A DNA stretch of 64,000 nucleotides. It comes from Narthecium ossifragum (Eukaryota > Streptophyta > Magnoliopsida > Dioscoreales > Nartheciaceae). The notes below the pieces were generated by a model. That model ran no database searches. It had not been told where the DNA came from and saw only the letters and a list, made by a program, of their open reading frames with translations. The stretch spans positions 23,616,829 through 23,680,828 of the forward strand of contig OY986965.1 of NCBI GenBank assembly GCA_963920575.1, read 5' to 3'. Shown here piece by piece: positions 22,001 through 30,835 of the stretch. The stretch's first letter is position 1, and every line of letters starts with the position of its first letter. A program made the position numbers and the translations under genes.

Positions 22001-22346
22001 CCTTATCTTTCAAAGAAAAAGGGAAGAGTTTGAGTCTAAAGGCATCATCATTAAAATGCTGAAGTTTGAACATAAAAAGGATTTCAAGAAAGCTAGCAAT
22101 GTGTCCATAGGGATCCTCATTCTCACGCCCATAAAAAGAAGGTAAGGCTGTAATCCAGTTAGGCTTAATCTCATAATGGGTAGCATTGATGGTAGGTGGG
22201 TTGATACAAGAAGCATAGGTATAAGGTCCAGGTAAGAAGTGATTCCTAATTGGGACTTCTCTATTATTGTGATCATTTTCACCCCTACTCATATTATCAT
22301 TAGGGTCAATGACATGTTCCTCGTGTTCAGCCATTAAGAATTGCAA
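19074..22346 (-). CDS. Gag-protease polyprotein of element R
   Basis: An intact 1090-codon ORF. In order: gag core near residues 45-230 (DAFRLKLFPFSLKDKAKHWL, WDQLQDAFLKKYFP), a CX2CX4HX4C zinc knuckle near 290 (CALCLNSGHHITDC), a Q/N/P-rich linker, a heptad-like segment, then an Athila-type aspartic protease near 680-780 (ALLDLGASVNILPYYL ... IILGRPFLATANACINC; LDLGAS replaces DTGAS, as usual in this clade). After the protease come four acidic repeats built on IWDEYDSDDDDYD and a C-terminal domain ending FKWGDRFRHLDGYML. The alternative start is the second Met, 4 codons in. A GATCGATC cluster is embedded in frame near 20715-20790 and read as repeated IDR-type residues. Role: particle formation and self-processing. 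Confidence 0.85.
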   Translation of the reverse strand: MQFLMAEHEEHVIDPNDNMSRGENDHNNREVPIRNHFLPGPYTYASCINPPTINATHYEIKPNWITALPSFYGRENEDPYGHIASFLEILFMFKLQHFNDDAFRLKLFPFSLKDKAKHWLQTLAPNSISTWDQLQDAFLKKYFPIIKTQNYRTMIISFKQNEDEMFHETWKRFKDLLRECLHHEVPEWQLAHSFYNGLNDRYRTMVEACCGGVVLSKPWTALWEMYDNLAENSQHNASVSRSRSTTVRNSRGIHEISEVQSLSAQVALLTKDLNQLKTSQSLAQQLPNTSLEICALCLNSGHHITDCHLAPNFPDFVQEQVNATYDFSKPQNNPYSNTYNPGWRNHPNFSWKPQPSSNFQGQNNPANTSTLKYPPKSFAYPNPGYSSHYPQNTSQPPPPESSTEPTLNSIMITLLEMRGDFNRDMSSMKVEISTVKSDVSLLTNNLSSTIQSVSNLEKQVGQLSNNMARREEGHLPSQPLPNPRGLHHVESQNFESAKAVVTLRIGKTVDNHVGERTCTDRSDTVSIDRPSDDRSVFQPIDRTDGGDPDNPPDSNHSDSRESNPFKYTPRVPFPAALKDPYPTIKARRAVEDALEIFKQVNINIPLLHAIRQIPSYAKFLKDLCTHKRQTKPNRDKKILLPEQVSSILRHDTPPKLKDPGTPTIPCCIGDYQIDGALLDLGASVNILPYYLYKEFGMEELKQTSVILQLADRSIKTPRGIVEDVLVKVDNFFFPVEFVVLDMEPVVHCKKTVPIILGRPFLATANACINCRTGVMDVSFGNMHVKLNIFKIACLPEHENECFHVDSLTDCFDDKAHVIMNDKLPTIWDKYDSDNADNDAKLHDDILSTIWDEYDSDDDDYDLKLYDDKLPIIWDEYDSEDDDVELKNEILLDILNDYASDSDEDVNRDTAQSKYDIKTHILPDQSLDRHTVETNTISGMVEPLSPLSFTPAPVIDTGQLCAYYADTHLCTDAAVYPKVEPPPLFSISAPSSLLSPRLLSIFDLSLPVHPIDSFTILEDTYCRPGCKMKHDDRLPFIEGGVSSSIVGRKTFVSLHHQLLDLLWGWVWFQALYGGNYFKWGDRFRHLDGYML
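20715..20795. repeat. CCGATCGATCGG cluster inside the R gag-protease ORF
   Basis: Three full CCGATCGATCGG-like palindromes and two close variants within 80 bp of coding sequence, preserving the frame. Confidence 0.85.
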
Positions 22347-22589
22347 GTTGCTTATGGCTTCCTAATAGTTACTTAGAGATTTTTGTGCTAAGGTTCTAGC
22401 AGCTCGAAGTGTGGTCTCTATTTCTAGATCCAAAGGTTCCAACGGATTATGTAGGGATCGCCTGCCTTGCATACAAGATCACACCAAAAAGAGAAAAAGA
22501 AAACAGACTATTCGGAGGAGAGGAGAAAACCACGGAATGCCACAGCAAAAAGCACAAGTTTAGGTGAAGAAAACGTACCTGAGTGACGC

Positions 22590-22672
22590 GCGTCCGATCA
22601 ATCGGGAAGATGGCCGATCGATCGGTAGGCCTTCCGATCGTTCGCCTGGTAGCCCGATCGGTCGGTAATCCG
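22590..22672. repeat. CCGATCGATCGG cluster in the R leader
   Basis: Five near-copies (CCGATCAATCGG, CCGATCGATCGG, CCGATCGTTCGC, CCGATCGGTCGG and related) lie in the untranslated leader between primer site and gag start, about 250 bp upstream of the ATG. Confidence 0.85.
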
Positions 22673-22846
22673 AGTTGCAGAAAGCTTCTTCTCCAAAAAA
22701 CTGTTGCTTTAATGCTACGAAAATCCCTAGAATTGTCAGAAAAATTCCTAAAAATAAATGAAAAATAACTGAAAATAAAAACCTAACTATGCCTAGAAAA
22801 AGAGCAAAGAGAAAAATCAGAAACTTCTTTGAAAAATCAAAATGTT

Positions 22847-22864
22847 TCCCCGGCAACGGCGCCA
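22847..22864 (-). other. Primer-binding site of element R (tRNA-Asp)
   Basis: The minus strand reads TGGCGCCGTTGCCGGGGA, five bases from the LTR end at 22870. Identical to the site in Q. Confidence 0.9.
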
Positions 22865-22869
22865 AAAAT

Positions 22870-24299
22870 TGATCGCTCGCAAATGCGTCGTTAAATCAGA
22901 TGCAAAACGCAATTTAGAATTTATAATCCTTCAATCAATACTACTCTACAAACGTAGAACAGTGGTGAGATCCGGAGTCGAACCACAGGGAAAGATTGTT
23001 TAACAAAAGAAAAAATCAAATTAAATCTCTAAACTCAAGTCCTAAGGCGAAGAAAAGGAGTTTCAATGGTTTTGTTATCTAAGGAATTAAACTACTGAAA
23101 AAGTAATGAAAAGGTTGAAGTAGATCAATGAGAGAAACAACCTAGGGATCCCTCAATCCACTCTAGCTTCACTTCCTGTATCCTCTAGCTATCATCTTGC
23201 TTCTTCTCTAGACATTATGGAATCATGGCTTCTTAAGCTCACATGAAACCCTAAAAGATAGTTTGTGACTACCTAAGGCATAACCTATCTTCGTGTAGCA
23301 TAGATTGTCTTCGGACTTAACCTGAGTACAATCTATCTTTACTTAGCATAGATTATCTCAAAAGCATGTCAAAAACCACATGAAAACCATCTTATGGAAC
23401 TCTACCATCAAGCACAGCAATCAAGTAGGACACAAAATACGTCAAGGGAAATACTTCCATCAACTCTATTATCAATAAATTCAAATCCATAAGATCATGT
23501 CTATGAGAAAGAAATACAAGAATCAACTAGAAAATACAGAAAGTTACACTAGAGTTTCATGAAATCCCTAGATCTAGAAGATTAGCCACTCATCTTTGGG
23601 ATGAAGGCCATGTATTCGATGAAGAAAGCTTGAGATCTACACCACATCTCCGTCTTCTTCTCCAATCTGAATTCCTCTGTTTTTCTCTATGGAGGCCTCT
23701 GGTTTTCCAGCCACAAAGCCCTTTTTATATCTTAATTCCCGGATTAGGGTTTCAAGGTTAAGTTAGACCTCAAGTGCAACTCGGAATTCCTGGTCCAACC
23801 TTGACAGCTTCTTCTAATCGCGACTGGGCTCAACCGGTTCGGAATTTGAGAATGAGTCCAACACAAAAGATGTAGATTTAGAAGTCTTCTGTCTTCTCCC
23901 GTAGAGTTTGTAATATTTGAACTTATCTAGAATATTTGGTGAATATTCTCCCGAGCGTCGATGGACCAGTCTTCCAGCAGCTAAATATCTCCATCTTCTT
24001 CAAAACTGCTATCAACTCATCAGGAATCTCTGAAAGTATCCAACATGAAAGTTGTACGTCTTGATGTCTTCTAGCTGTCATTCAAATTTCAGAATATTTG
24101 GAGATAATTATAATTTCTGGTGAATATTGTGCTAACAGTCGATAGAGCAGTGTATTTGAGCATATTAATCGAATTTCTTGCATTTCTCCTCAAAGCATGA
24201 TCAAACCTGAAATCAACTAACAAGCTATCAAATACAAACACTCTAGGCCTAACAAAGCTAAGTTAAGGGGTTTAATCATGAACAGTTAGTGACTCATCA
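22870..24299 (-). repeat. 5' LTR of element R
   Basis: 1430 bp, same length as the partner at 14978-16407; the alignment is almost colinear with only point differences visible. Confidence 0.9.
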
Positions 24300-24304
24300 G
24301 GTCT

Positions 24305-25647
24305 TCAATCAAGCAAAGCCTACTTATGACCCTTATTCAAATACGTATAATGCTAGGCCTCCAATTACGGGTAATCAAGCCCCAAGCTATCCTCCTAGGT
24401 ATCAAGCGTCATACTCTTCTAACCAACCTCCACAAAATCCAATCACATACCGCCCACCTCAAGCTCCTCATGCATATCCACCCCAAGTGCCAAGTTATCC
24501 TCAATCATCTCATCCTCCAAATTGGAATGAAAGGCCACCTGGGCCTTCCCCATACCAAGCTCCCTATCAAGCCCATCAAACCCCTCAAGCTCCGAAACGT
24601 GATCCTTGTATTGAGGAAAGGCTTCTCAAGGCCTTGGATTCTTTTGAGTCGAGCACCCAACTTTTACATTCTCATTCTCAATCCATTGCAAAGTTGAAAG
24701 TGCAAATAGGCCAATTGGCCAATACTATGGCAAGAAGGGAGGAGGGTAGACTTTCTAGTCAACCCATAGCAAACCCTAAAGGCCAACATTTTGTCGATTC
24801 CACTCACGAGGAAGTGCAAGCGGTCACTACCCTCCGAAGTGGAAAGATTTTTCCTAATGTTGAGATATCCAAAGACACCACATTAGAGCAAGAGCATGAA
24901 CCTCATTTGTCTACTTCAATGAAAGACTCTCAAGCATCACATCATCATACCCCTCATGATTCTTCAAATCCATTGCCATCTTTCAAGGAAACTGAGCCTA
25001 GTTTACTCGATCCTTTACCAACCAAAGCTTACATTCCTAAGGCTCCATACCCTCAAGCACTAGTTGATCCTCAAGCCACATCCCAACCTTGGAAGATTGG
25101 CAAGTATGAGGAGATGCTAGAACTTTTCAAGAAAGTCCACATCAACCTTCCCTTGTTGGATGCCATCAAGCAAGTGCTTTCTTACGCCAAATTTTTGAAA
25201 GACTTGTGTACCCATAAGAGGCAATCCAAATCTCACGTCTCCAAAAAGCTCTTCCTAACTGAGCAAGTTAGCTCTATTCTTCAACTCGATCTACCTCCGA
25301 AATTGAGAGACCCCGGCACTCCTACCATTTCTTGCATCATAGGAGATCAATTGATTGAGGGGGCTCTTCTTGATTTAGGAGCTAGTGTGAATCTCATGCC
25401 CTACTCCTTGTTTTGTATGTTTGGCTTAGGAGAGCTCATGCCAACCTCAATGACTTTGCAATTGGCCGATAGATCTATCAAGACACCACGGGGTGTTCTT
25501 GAAGACATATTAGTCAAGGTCGATAGATGTGTTTTCCCGGTCGATTTTGTGGTCTTAGATATGGAGCCCGGACCAAGACATAAACAGTCCATTCCCATCA
25601 TTCTAGGTCGACCATTCCTTGCCACAGCCAACGCTTTAATAAATTGT
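24305..25647 (+). pseudogene. Athila-type gag 3' half and protease (element Q)
   Basis: Continues the Q gag frame without a shift across the R insertion once one GGTCT copy is discounted. It has a proline/glutamine-rich linker, a segment MARREEGRLSSQP also found in R, and an aspartic protease with ALLDLGASVNLMPYSLF and IILGRPFLATANALINC. Homology ends abruptly near 25647; reverse transcriptase, integrase and 3' LTR are missing. The reading frame runs 19 codons into unrelated sequence before a stop at 25702. Truncation must be a deletion or a later rearrangement. Confidence 0.85.
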
Positions 25648-25945
25648 AGTTTCTTTGTTTTCCTTGTAAAGGTGAAACCTAAACTTCATGAAAAAATACA
25701 TTAAATACTACATGGCATAGAGGAACTCAATATTTCCCTATTTATATCAACGGCTAGAAGAAAATGAAACATGAAAGCTATCAGGAACAATTACAAACAA
25801 TTACAGAAAAGGCTTTGATGAAGAAAAACTAAAGAATAAGTAGACAATATAAATAGCACAATTTCAACAGAATGATTCGCATCTCTATGCACGGGAGTCA
25901 TAATAGGGATTTAAGTAAGCAAAACATAATATCAATAAGTGTCAA
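25648..25945. other. AT-rich sequence, no gene seen
   Basis: Lies between the Q truncation point and the first CTP synthase exon; it may be intron of that pseudogene. No repeat or ORF recognised. Confidence 0.4.
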
Positions 25946-26641
25946 GATGGTTTTGGAGACCGAGGAGTGCAGGGAAAAATTCTTGCTACGAAATATGCCC
26001 GAGAAAATGACGTTCCGTTTCTTGGCCTTTGTTTGGGCATGCAAATTGCTGTCATTGAGTTTGCTCGTTCAGTTCTCAACCTGCAAGATGCAAACAGCAC
26101 AGAAATTGACCCCAATACAACTAATCCCTGCGTTATCTTTATGCCGGAGGTAGAATCACTTTTGCTCTGCCCAAATTGCTATTTTGCCTTATTTCATCAC
26201 GATGATTAACTCTGTCATTCCACTATCCGTGCAGGGTTCAAAAACTCATATGGGAGGAACAATGAGACTTGGATAAAGGAGGACATTTCCAGGCTGCTGA
26301 CTGCAAATCAGCAAAGTTGTAAGGACACTTATCATCAAAACTGGTTCTTCATTCCCTCATTTCTATTGTCAGGATATCTAATTCTTTTGCTTCTCTCTCT
26401 CTCAGGTATGGTGATGTTGAGTATGTAGATGAACGACATCGGCATAGATATGAGGTCTGCCATTGTCCTAATTTATGAAATACCTGAGTGTGCTTGTTGT
26501 ACTGCTACATGATATAGCTATTGGTGCCTTGGCATAGTTTTGAAACAATGTTCTTACTGCAAGTAAATCCGGACATGGTCATGGAACTTGAACGTGCCGG
26601 TCTTAAATTTGTCGGAAAAGATGAAACTGGGAGACGGATGG
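25946..26641 (+). pseudogene. CTP synthase, four-exon fragment of the glutaminase domain
   Basis: CTP synthase aminates UTP to CTP using ammonia from glutamine. Exon 1 (about 25946-26146) encodes [20 protein letters not shown] and the glutaminase motif [17 protein letters not shown] with its nucleophile Cys. Exon 2 (26236-26306) begins GSKTHMGGTMRLG, then has an in-frame TAA where Ser is expected and a 2-bp loss before DCKSAKL. Exon 3 (26406-26454) gives YGDVEYVDERHRHRYE. Exon 4 (26564-26641) gives VNPDMVMELERAGLKF and VGKDETGRRME. Introns keep GT and AG except before exon 4, where the acceptor reads CAA. Exons for the synthase domain and the C-terminus are not seen. A genomic, intron-bearing dead fragment. 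Confidence 0.88.
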
Positions 26642-27480
26642 AGGTACTATTGCTTGCATTTTTCAAGCAGTTGATTTTATCCTGACCATTAATTCAGTGC
26701 AGTTCTGATCATTAACCTTTTTTCAAGCAGTTGATTTTGGGAATGTTGGCAGAGAAATTATTTTTTAGAAAGAAATGTATACTGAGAGATATACTCTTAA
26801 TTATAGCGAGTTCCTAAATTTATATTCCTCAGCCTATGCTAATGTTTCATTGTAATTTATTTCTTTAATAGAATGAAAGTCATGATTAAACTTCTATGCA
26901 GAATTACGGGTTTCAACATATGGCCCATAGAGTGCTTTGTAATGGTGCATTGAAGGATCAGTTTTTTTATTCTATTGTCAAGCACTTATCCAATTTAAAT
27001 GAAGTCAAGAACTTATTTGCCTGTAAGCTTAGATTTAAATTTTGTAGATTATCAGCAATATGAAACCAAATTAATGCACAGGACCATCAAACTCCAAAAA
27101 ACTTTGATATGCACAACAAACAAACCTCAAAAATAGCTATCAAAATAAACTATGAAAAAAGCTATCAACAATACAAAGAGATGAAGACTACCAACAAACA
27201 CCCAATGTCAAAACAACCACATGAGCAAACACATTTCAAAAGAATATATTCATGCATCTCCAAAACTCAGGCATGAACGTGCATGAGGAATCCATCAAAA
27301 TTGCTGGAAAAACAAAAGAAAATTCGTGCATACCTCAATCGTGCATAGCATCGAAATTGCTGAAAAATCACTACCGTCAATGCCCAAGCCGTCCGGCCTT
27401 CTCCCTCTTCACCGCCTGACTCTATCCGTCGCCAAGGCATCTGTCGCCCCGACAAAGCCTTGTGGAGGAACAAAAAGGAG
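26642..27480. other. AT-rich sequence, no gene seen
   Basis: No further CTP synthase exon could be recognised. The minus-strand frame that runs on from the tubulin fragment to 27267 is not tubulin-like. Confidence 0.4.
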
Positions 27481-27487
27481 GACAAAG

Positions 27488-27642
27488 CCTTGCCGCTGAT
27501 GAGCTGCTCGGGGTGAAAGAGCTGGCAGGTGCGCACCTCATCCATGATGGTGGGCTCGAGGTCTATAAACACAGCACGCAGCACATGCTTTCCGGCACCG
27601 GTCTCACTGAAGAAGGTGTTGAAGGCATCATCACCTATAGGC
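27488..27642 (-). pseudogene. Alpha-tubulin fragment
   Basis: The minus strand reads [20 protein letters not shown] and then [28 protein letters not shown], matching about residues 46-96 of plant alpha-tubulin, a microtubule subunit. Three residues are lost between EVRT and QLF (9-bp deletion) and homology stops after SGK. Both ends are abrupt and no intron is visible. Clearly a captured or dead piece. Confidence 0.85.
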
Positions 27643-27693
27643 GAAGCTACATTATTTAATTGAGTAACCTATAGGCAAAGTACCTGGTGGTGG

Positions 27694-27815
27694 CGGAGTG
27701 GAGCGCGCGCAGTCGGAGCTGGCGTAGTGGAGCGCGCAGCCAGAGCTGGGGGAGTGGAGCGCGCAGCCGGAGCTGGCGGAGTGGAGCGCGCAGCCGGAGC
27801 TGGCGGAGTGGAGTG
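27694..27815. repeat. 27-bp GC-rich tandem repeat
   Basis: About 4.5 copies of a unit with GGAGTGGAGCGCGCAGCCGG at 27-28 bp spacing. Confidence 0.85.
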
Positions 27816-27831
27816 CGGCCCTCGCTGATGG

Positions 27832-27856
27832 AGAGAGAGAGAGAGAGAGAGAGAGG
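27832..27856. repeat. (GA)n microsatellite
   Basis: An uninterrupted GA run of about 12 units. Confidence 0.95.
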
Positions 27857-28055
27857 CTGATTGCGAGAGGGGATGGAGGGAGCGCTGAAGTACCTGGGGC
27901 TGGCGGAATAGAGCCGGTAGAGGGGGCGTTGGGGCGTGGCCGACGAACAACGGAGAGCTCCCGCTTGAGCTCGGTGGCGTTATTGCTGGCATTGCTCATG
28001 GCACTCATCCTAGTGGCGAGCTCGCTGGCGAGGGACTCCTGAAGGCGAGGAGGAT

Positions 28056-28280
28056 CTAGGAGCTGAGGTAGAATGGGAGGAGGGCGTCGAGGATCTGGAC
28101 GGGGTCCGGCTCGAACTGGTGGATCGGGGAGAAGGCCGGGGTCGGGGTGTGCATGGCCTCCCTCTCCACCGTCAGCTTGCCCTCCTTGGTTGTTAGCCGG
28201 AACAGCTCATCCTCCGCCGTGTCCACGCACACCCCGTTGATGTCGTAGATCTCCCGCTTGGGCGACAACGGCAGCAGCTA
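28056..28280 (-). pseudogene. Unidentified gene fragment
   Basis: A minus-strand frame with protein-like composition (KREIYDINGVCVDTAEDELF, then LTTKEGKLTVEREAMHTP, then FEPDPVQILDALLPFYLS). I do not recognise the family. It sits between the alpha-tubulin and AP2/ERF fragments and is probably another captured exon. No obvious upstream start or promoter. Confidence 0.35.
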
Positions 28281-28424
28281 GTGGATCACCCAAACCCAAA
28301 CCTACCAGATAGCGATGCGGCGAGGGAGAGGTGCGGCGGCGGAGGATGGGGTGGTGGTGGCGGGATCGGGAGTGGTGGGTTTGAGTTTGGGTGAGGTAGG
28401 GTGGTGGTGGAGGGATCAGGAGTC

Positions 28425-28652
28425 GTAGGGCGGTTTGCGGCGGAGATCCGTGACCCGTGGAGGAAGTCCCGGGTCTGGCTCGGGACGTTCGACTCCGCCA
28501 AGGACACCGCTCGCGCCTACGCCGCCGCCACCTGTGCCCTCCATGGCCCCAATACCAAGACGAACTTGCCCTCCTACCCGGCCCATCACCCGCCGCACAA
28601 CAACTCCACTGCCTTCCCCCTTTCCCCCATCGCCCCACGACCAGTAGCCTGA
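28425..28652 (+). pseudogene. AP2/ERF transcription-factor fragment
   Basis: The frame reads [20 protein letters not shown] and continues [20 protein letters not shown] and [11 protein letters not shown]: the second two-thirds of an AP2 DNA-binding domain of the ERF type. The first strand motif (YRGVRxRPWG) is replaced by unrelated glycine-rich sequence, so GCC-box recognition is impossible. The tail is S/T/P-rich and stops at TAG 28650. Same cluster as the tubulin and CTP synthase fragments but opposite in strand to tubulin. Confidence 0.8.
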
Positions 28653-28659
28653 GCTCTAC

Positions 28660-29215
28660 CTTGGTGGTCCCCAATGTGGGGCGTGGTCGACGGTGTGGGG
28701 AACAGAGAGGGAGAGAGGGGGGATGGGGGAGAGGTCAATGGCGTGGGGAAGAGAGAGGGGGGATGGGGGAGAGGTCGACGGTGTGGTTCCTCAGGGAACA
28801 GAGAGGGAGAGGTTGCCGGCTTCTCAGCTGGTGGAGAGAGTGAGGGGAACAGAGAGGATGGGTGAGGGGGAGAAGGAGAGGGGACGGGGACGGGGGGAGG
28901 GAACTCTACCTTGGGCGTCGCCGGCTGGGCGTCGGGCGTCGGGTGGTCGTGCGACGGCGTGGATGTCGATGGCGTCGAGGGCGGGTTGGGCGGTCGGCGA
29001 CGGCGCGATTGAGGGCGAGGTCGGCGTCGGCTTGGCTGAGGGCGAGCTCGGGCGAGGTCGCCGTGGGGAGAGGAGAGGGGATGGGTGAGGGGAAAGAGAG
29101 GGAGAGGGGACGGGGGAGAGGGGAAAGAGAGGGAGAGGGGAAATGGCGTGGGGAGGGGGACGGTTGAGGGAGAGGGGACGGGGAAGAGGGATGGGACGTC
29201 CGTCCCATCCTCTCT
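28660..29215. repeat. G/A-rich degenerate repeats
   Basis: Repeated GGGGGAGAGGTCRACGGTGTGG-like units (28690-28790) and GGGGAAAGAGAGGGAGAGGG-like units (29085-29185). All long frames here reflect purine bias. No gene seen. Confidence 0.6.
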
Positions 29216-29262
29216 CTCTCTCTCACAGCTGGACTCAGCTGGATTTTGAAAATTTGAGTGGG

Positions 29263-29462
29263 NNNNNNNNNNNNNNNNNNNNNNNNNNNNNNNNNNNNNN
29301 NNNNNNNNNNNNNNNNNNNNNNNNNNNNNNNNNNNNNNNNNNNNNNNNNNNNNNNNNNNNNNNNNNNNNNNNNNNNNNNNNNNNNNNNNNNNNNNNNNNN
29401 NNNNNNNNNNNNNNNNNNNNNNNNNNNNNNNNNNNNNNNNNNNNNNNNNNNNNNNNNNNNNN
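29263..29462. other. Assembly gap (200 N)
   Basis: A run of exactly 200 N, so the true size is probably unknown. Confidence 1.
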
Positions 29463-29472
29463 AATCTGGACC

Positions 29473-29545
29473 TCCGATCGGATCGGATCGGACGGTCCAG
29501 ATCCAGCCAGTCCGATCGGATCGGACGGTCCAGATCCAGCCAGTC
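29473..29545. repeat. 32-33-bp tandem repeat at the gap edge
   Basis: CCGATCGGATCGGACGGTCC followed by AGATCCAGCCAGT occurs twice in a row starting at the gap edge. The gap probably conceals more copies that collapsed in assembly. Confidence 0.75.
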
Positions 29546-30128
29546 CGGCCTCTTCTTCTCCTTGACTTAATTCTCTACCCATTCCTCCCCCGAGCCCATC
29601 CTCCCTCCCCCCGAGCCCATCCTCCCCCCATTCCCTCGCCCGTGCCCTAGACCTCGTCGCGACCACGCCGCGACCTCGCCGCTGACGACCTAGGCCCGGC
29701 CTCCCTCCCCCCGTCCACCCTCGACCTCGCCCGTGCCCTAACCGTCGCTGCCGTCCTCCATCTCGCACTGCCGCCGTCCACCCTCCATCTCGTGCTGTCG
29801 TCGTCCTCCCTTGTTCGCCATCGCGCCACTTCTCCACCGACCAACGTCGGCTCCGGCAACGAACCCTCCTCTCCTATCCCGACGACCAGGTAAAGAAATG
29901 CATCTTGATTTTTTTACATCCGATGGTGGCAAACTTTCTCATATTTCCTCTCTTTCAGCCCGTAGGTGACAGTTGAGCTACAACTCCTTAACCCAAAGAT
30001 CCATGTCGTCGGAGAAGACTTTTTCACAGGGAAATTCTGTTTATGGTATTGACTCGATTGTTCATCTTGGTATCTCCTTAAATGTGAGGAAATTCTTGAT
30101 CTTTGATTTGCTTTTTTTAGCTGAACCC

Positions 30129-30519
30129 ATGACTTCGATGGAGGGCATGGATGATGCACAACTCCGACCAGAGCGCGCTACTCTCCCCGTGGATGATCCA
30201 GAGATCCGAAACTTATCTCTCTATAAGAGGTGAGATTATATAAGCATTCTAGAAAATTTCTTAAAGGTTTGTTTGATTATGCATTCTAGAAATTTTATTA
30301 TCGAAAAAATGTCTGATTATGCCATAAAGGTTTGTCTGATTATGCATTCTAGAAATTTTCTTATCGAAAAAATGTCTGATTATGCATTCTAGAAAAATTA
30401 GCTTTCACTAAATGGATATTTTTTCTGTTATTTACAGACATGCTTATTTTGGCAACTTTCTCAACATTGTTGCTGGAAATGCAACAATGCTACCAATGCA
30501 AGCATATGCTTTTGATTAA
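30129..30519 (+). CDS. Candidate two-exon small protein (60 aa)
   Basis: Exon 30129-30229 (MTSMEGMDDAQLRPERATLP, then VDDPEIRNLSLYK) ends at AAGAG|GTGAGA. The next exon begins TTTACAG|ACATGC at 30438 and continues in frame (HAYFGNFLNIVAGNATMLPM) to TAA 30517-30519. Further possible splice signals lie upstream (GACCAG|GTAAAG near 29889, TCTTTCAG near 29959, TTTTTAG near 30119), as in a leader with introns. I do not recognise the family. It may equally be a fragment of a larger dead gene, because exon 2 stops soon after the junction. The intron holds a local repeat of GCATTCTAGAAATTTT. Confidence 0.35.
30240..30400. repeat. Local tandem repeat in the candidate intron
   Basis: The block GCATTCTAGAAATTTTCTTA followed by TCGAAAAAATGTCTGATTAT is present two to three times. 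Confidence 0.8.
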
Positions 30520-30709
30520 GCTTTATGATATCTCCTTTAAGATGCTAGCGACAAGCTCTAACACTTCTATTCTTCTAATTCAATCCTATAGAATAGAAAA
30601 TCTGCTGCTAATTAGACATACCTAGTCCTCTTGCAGAATACGGATGCTATTGCACAGGACAAAATGGGCAAGTGATGTCGAAGAAGCAAGGCGTGGAAGG
30701 TTGCAATTA
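30520..30709. other. Short stretch without a recognised gene
   Basis: Frames resembling exons exist (for example around 30640-30705) but I could not assign them. Confidence 0.3.
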
Positions 30710-30835
30710 GGGCTGTTTGGATACCGTGGATCCGCGGTATCCAGGGGGCGAAATCCGCTTTGGGCGGATCCCATTTTCGGGGATCCGTGCGGGATCCCGC
30801 GGATCCGCGGGATCCGGCGGATGCCAAACGGACCC
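30710..30835. mobile_element. Small GC-rich foldback/MITE-like element
   Basis: Starts GGGCTGTTTGG and ends CCAAACGGACCC, an imperfect terminal inverted repeat. The interior is built of GGATCCGCGG-like palindromes that would fold strongly. 126 bp, non-coding. No clear target duplication. Confidence 0.55.

Larger units (their letters stand above)
14978..24299 (-). mobile_element. Complete non-autonomous Athila-like element R, nested in Q
   Basis: 9322 bp with two 1430-bp LTRs (14978-16407 and 22870-24299), a tRNA-Asp primer site and a G-rich polypurine tract, flanked by the 5-bp target duplication GGTCT (14973-14977 and 24300-24304). The only long ORF is gag-protease (22346-19074). No reverse transcriptase, RNase H or integrase is present, and there is a 2.7-kb non-coding segment (16408-19073) between the ORF and the 3' LTR. 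By eye about 30 differences separate the LTRs (about 98% identity), so insertion is recent. Transposition would need enzymes from a related autonomous element. Confidence 0.9.

Noticed and set aside
26880..27000. A further CTP synthase exon after 26641
   Set aside because: The CAG-bordered segment near 26900 does not read as the expected C-terminal glutaminase sequence in any frame.
28660..29230. Long Gly/Arg/Glu frames in the purine-rich block
   Set aside because: All are translations of GGGAGA repeats.
29143..29837. ORFs spanning the N run
   Set aside because: The gap is unsequenced, so continuity is artificial.
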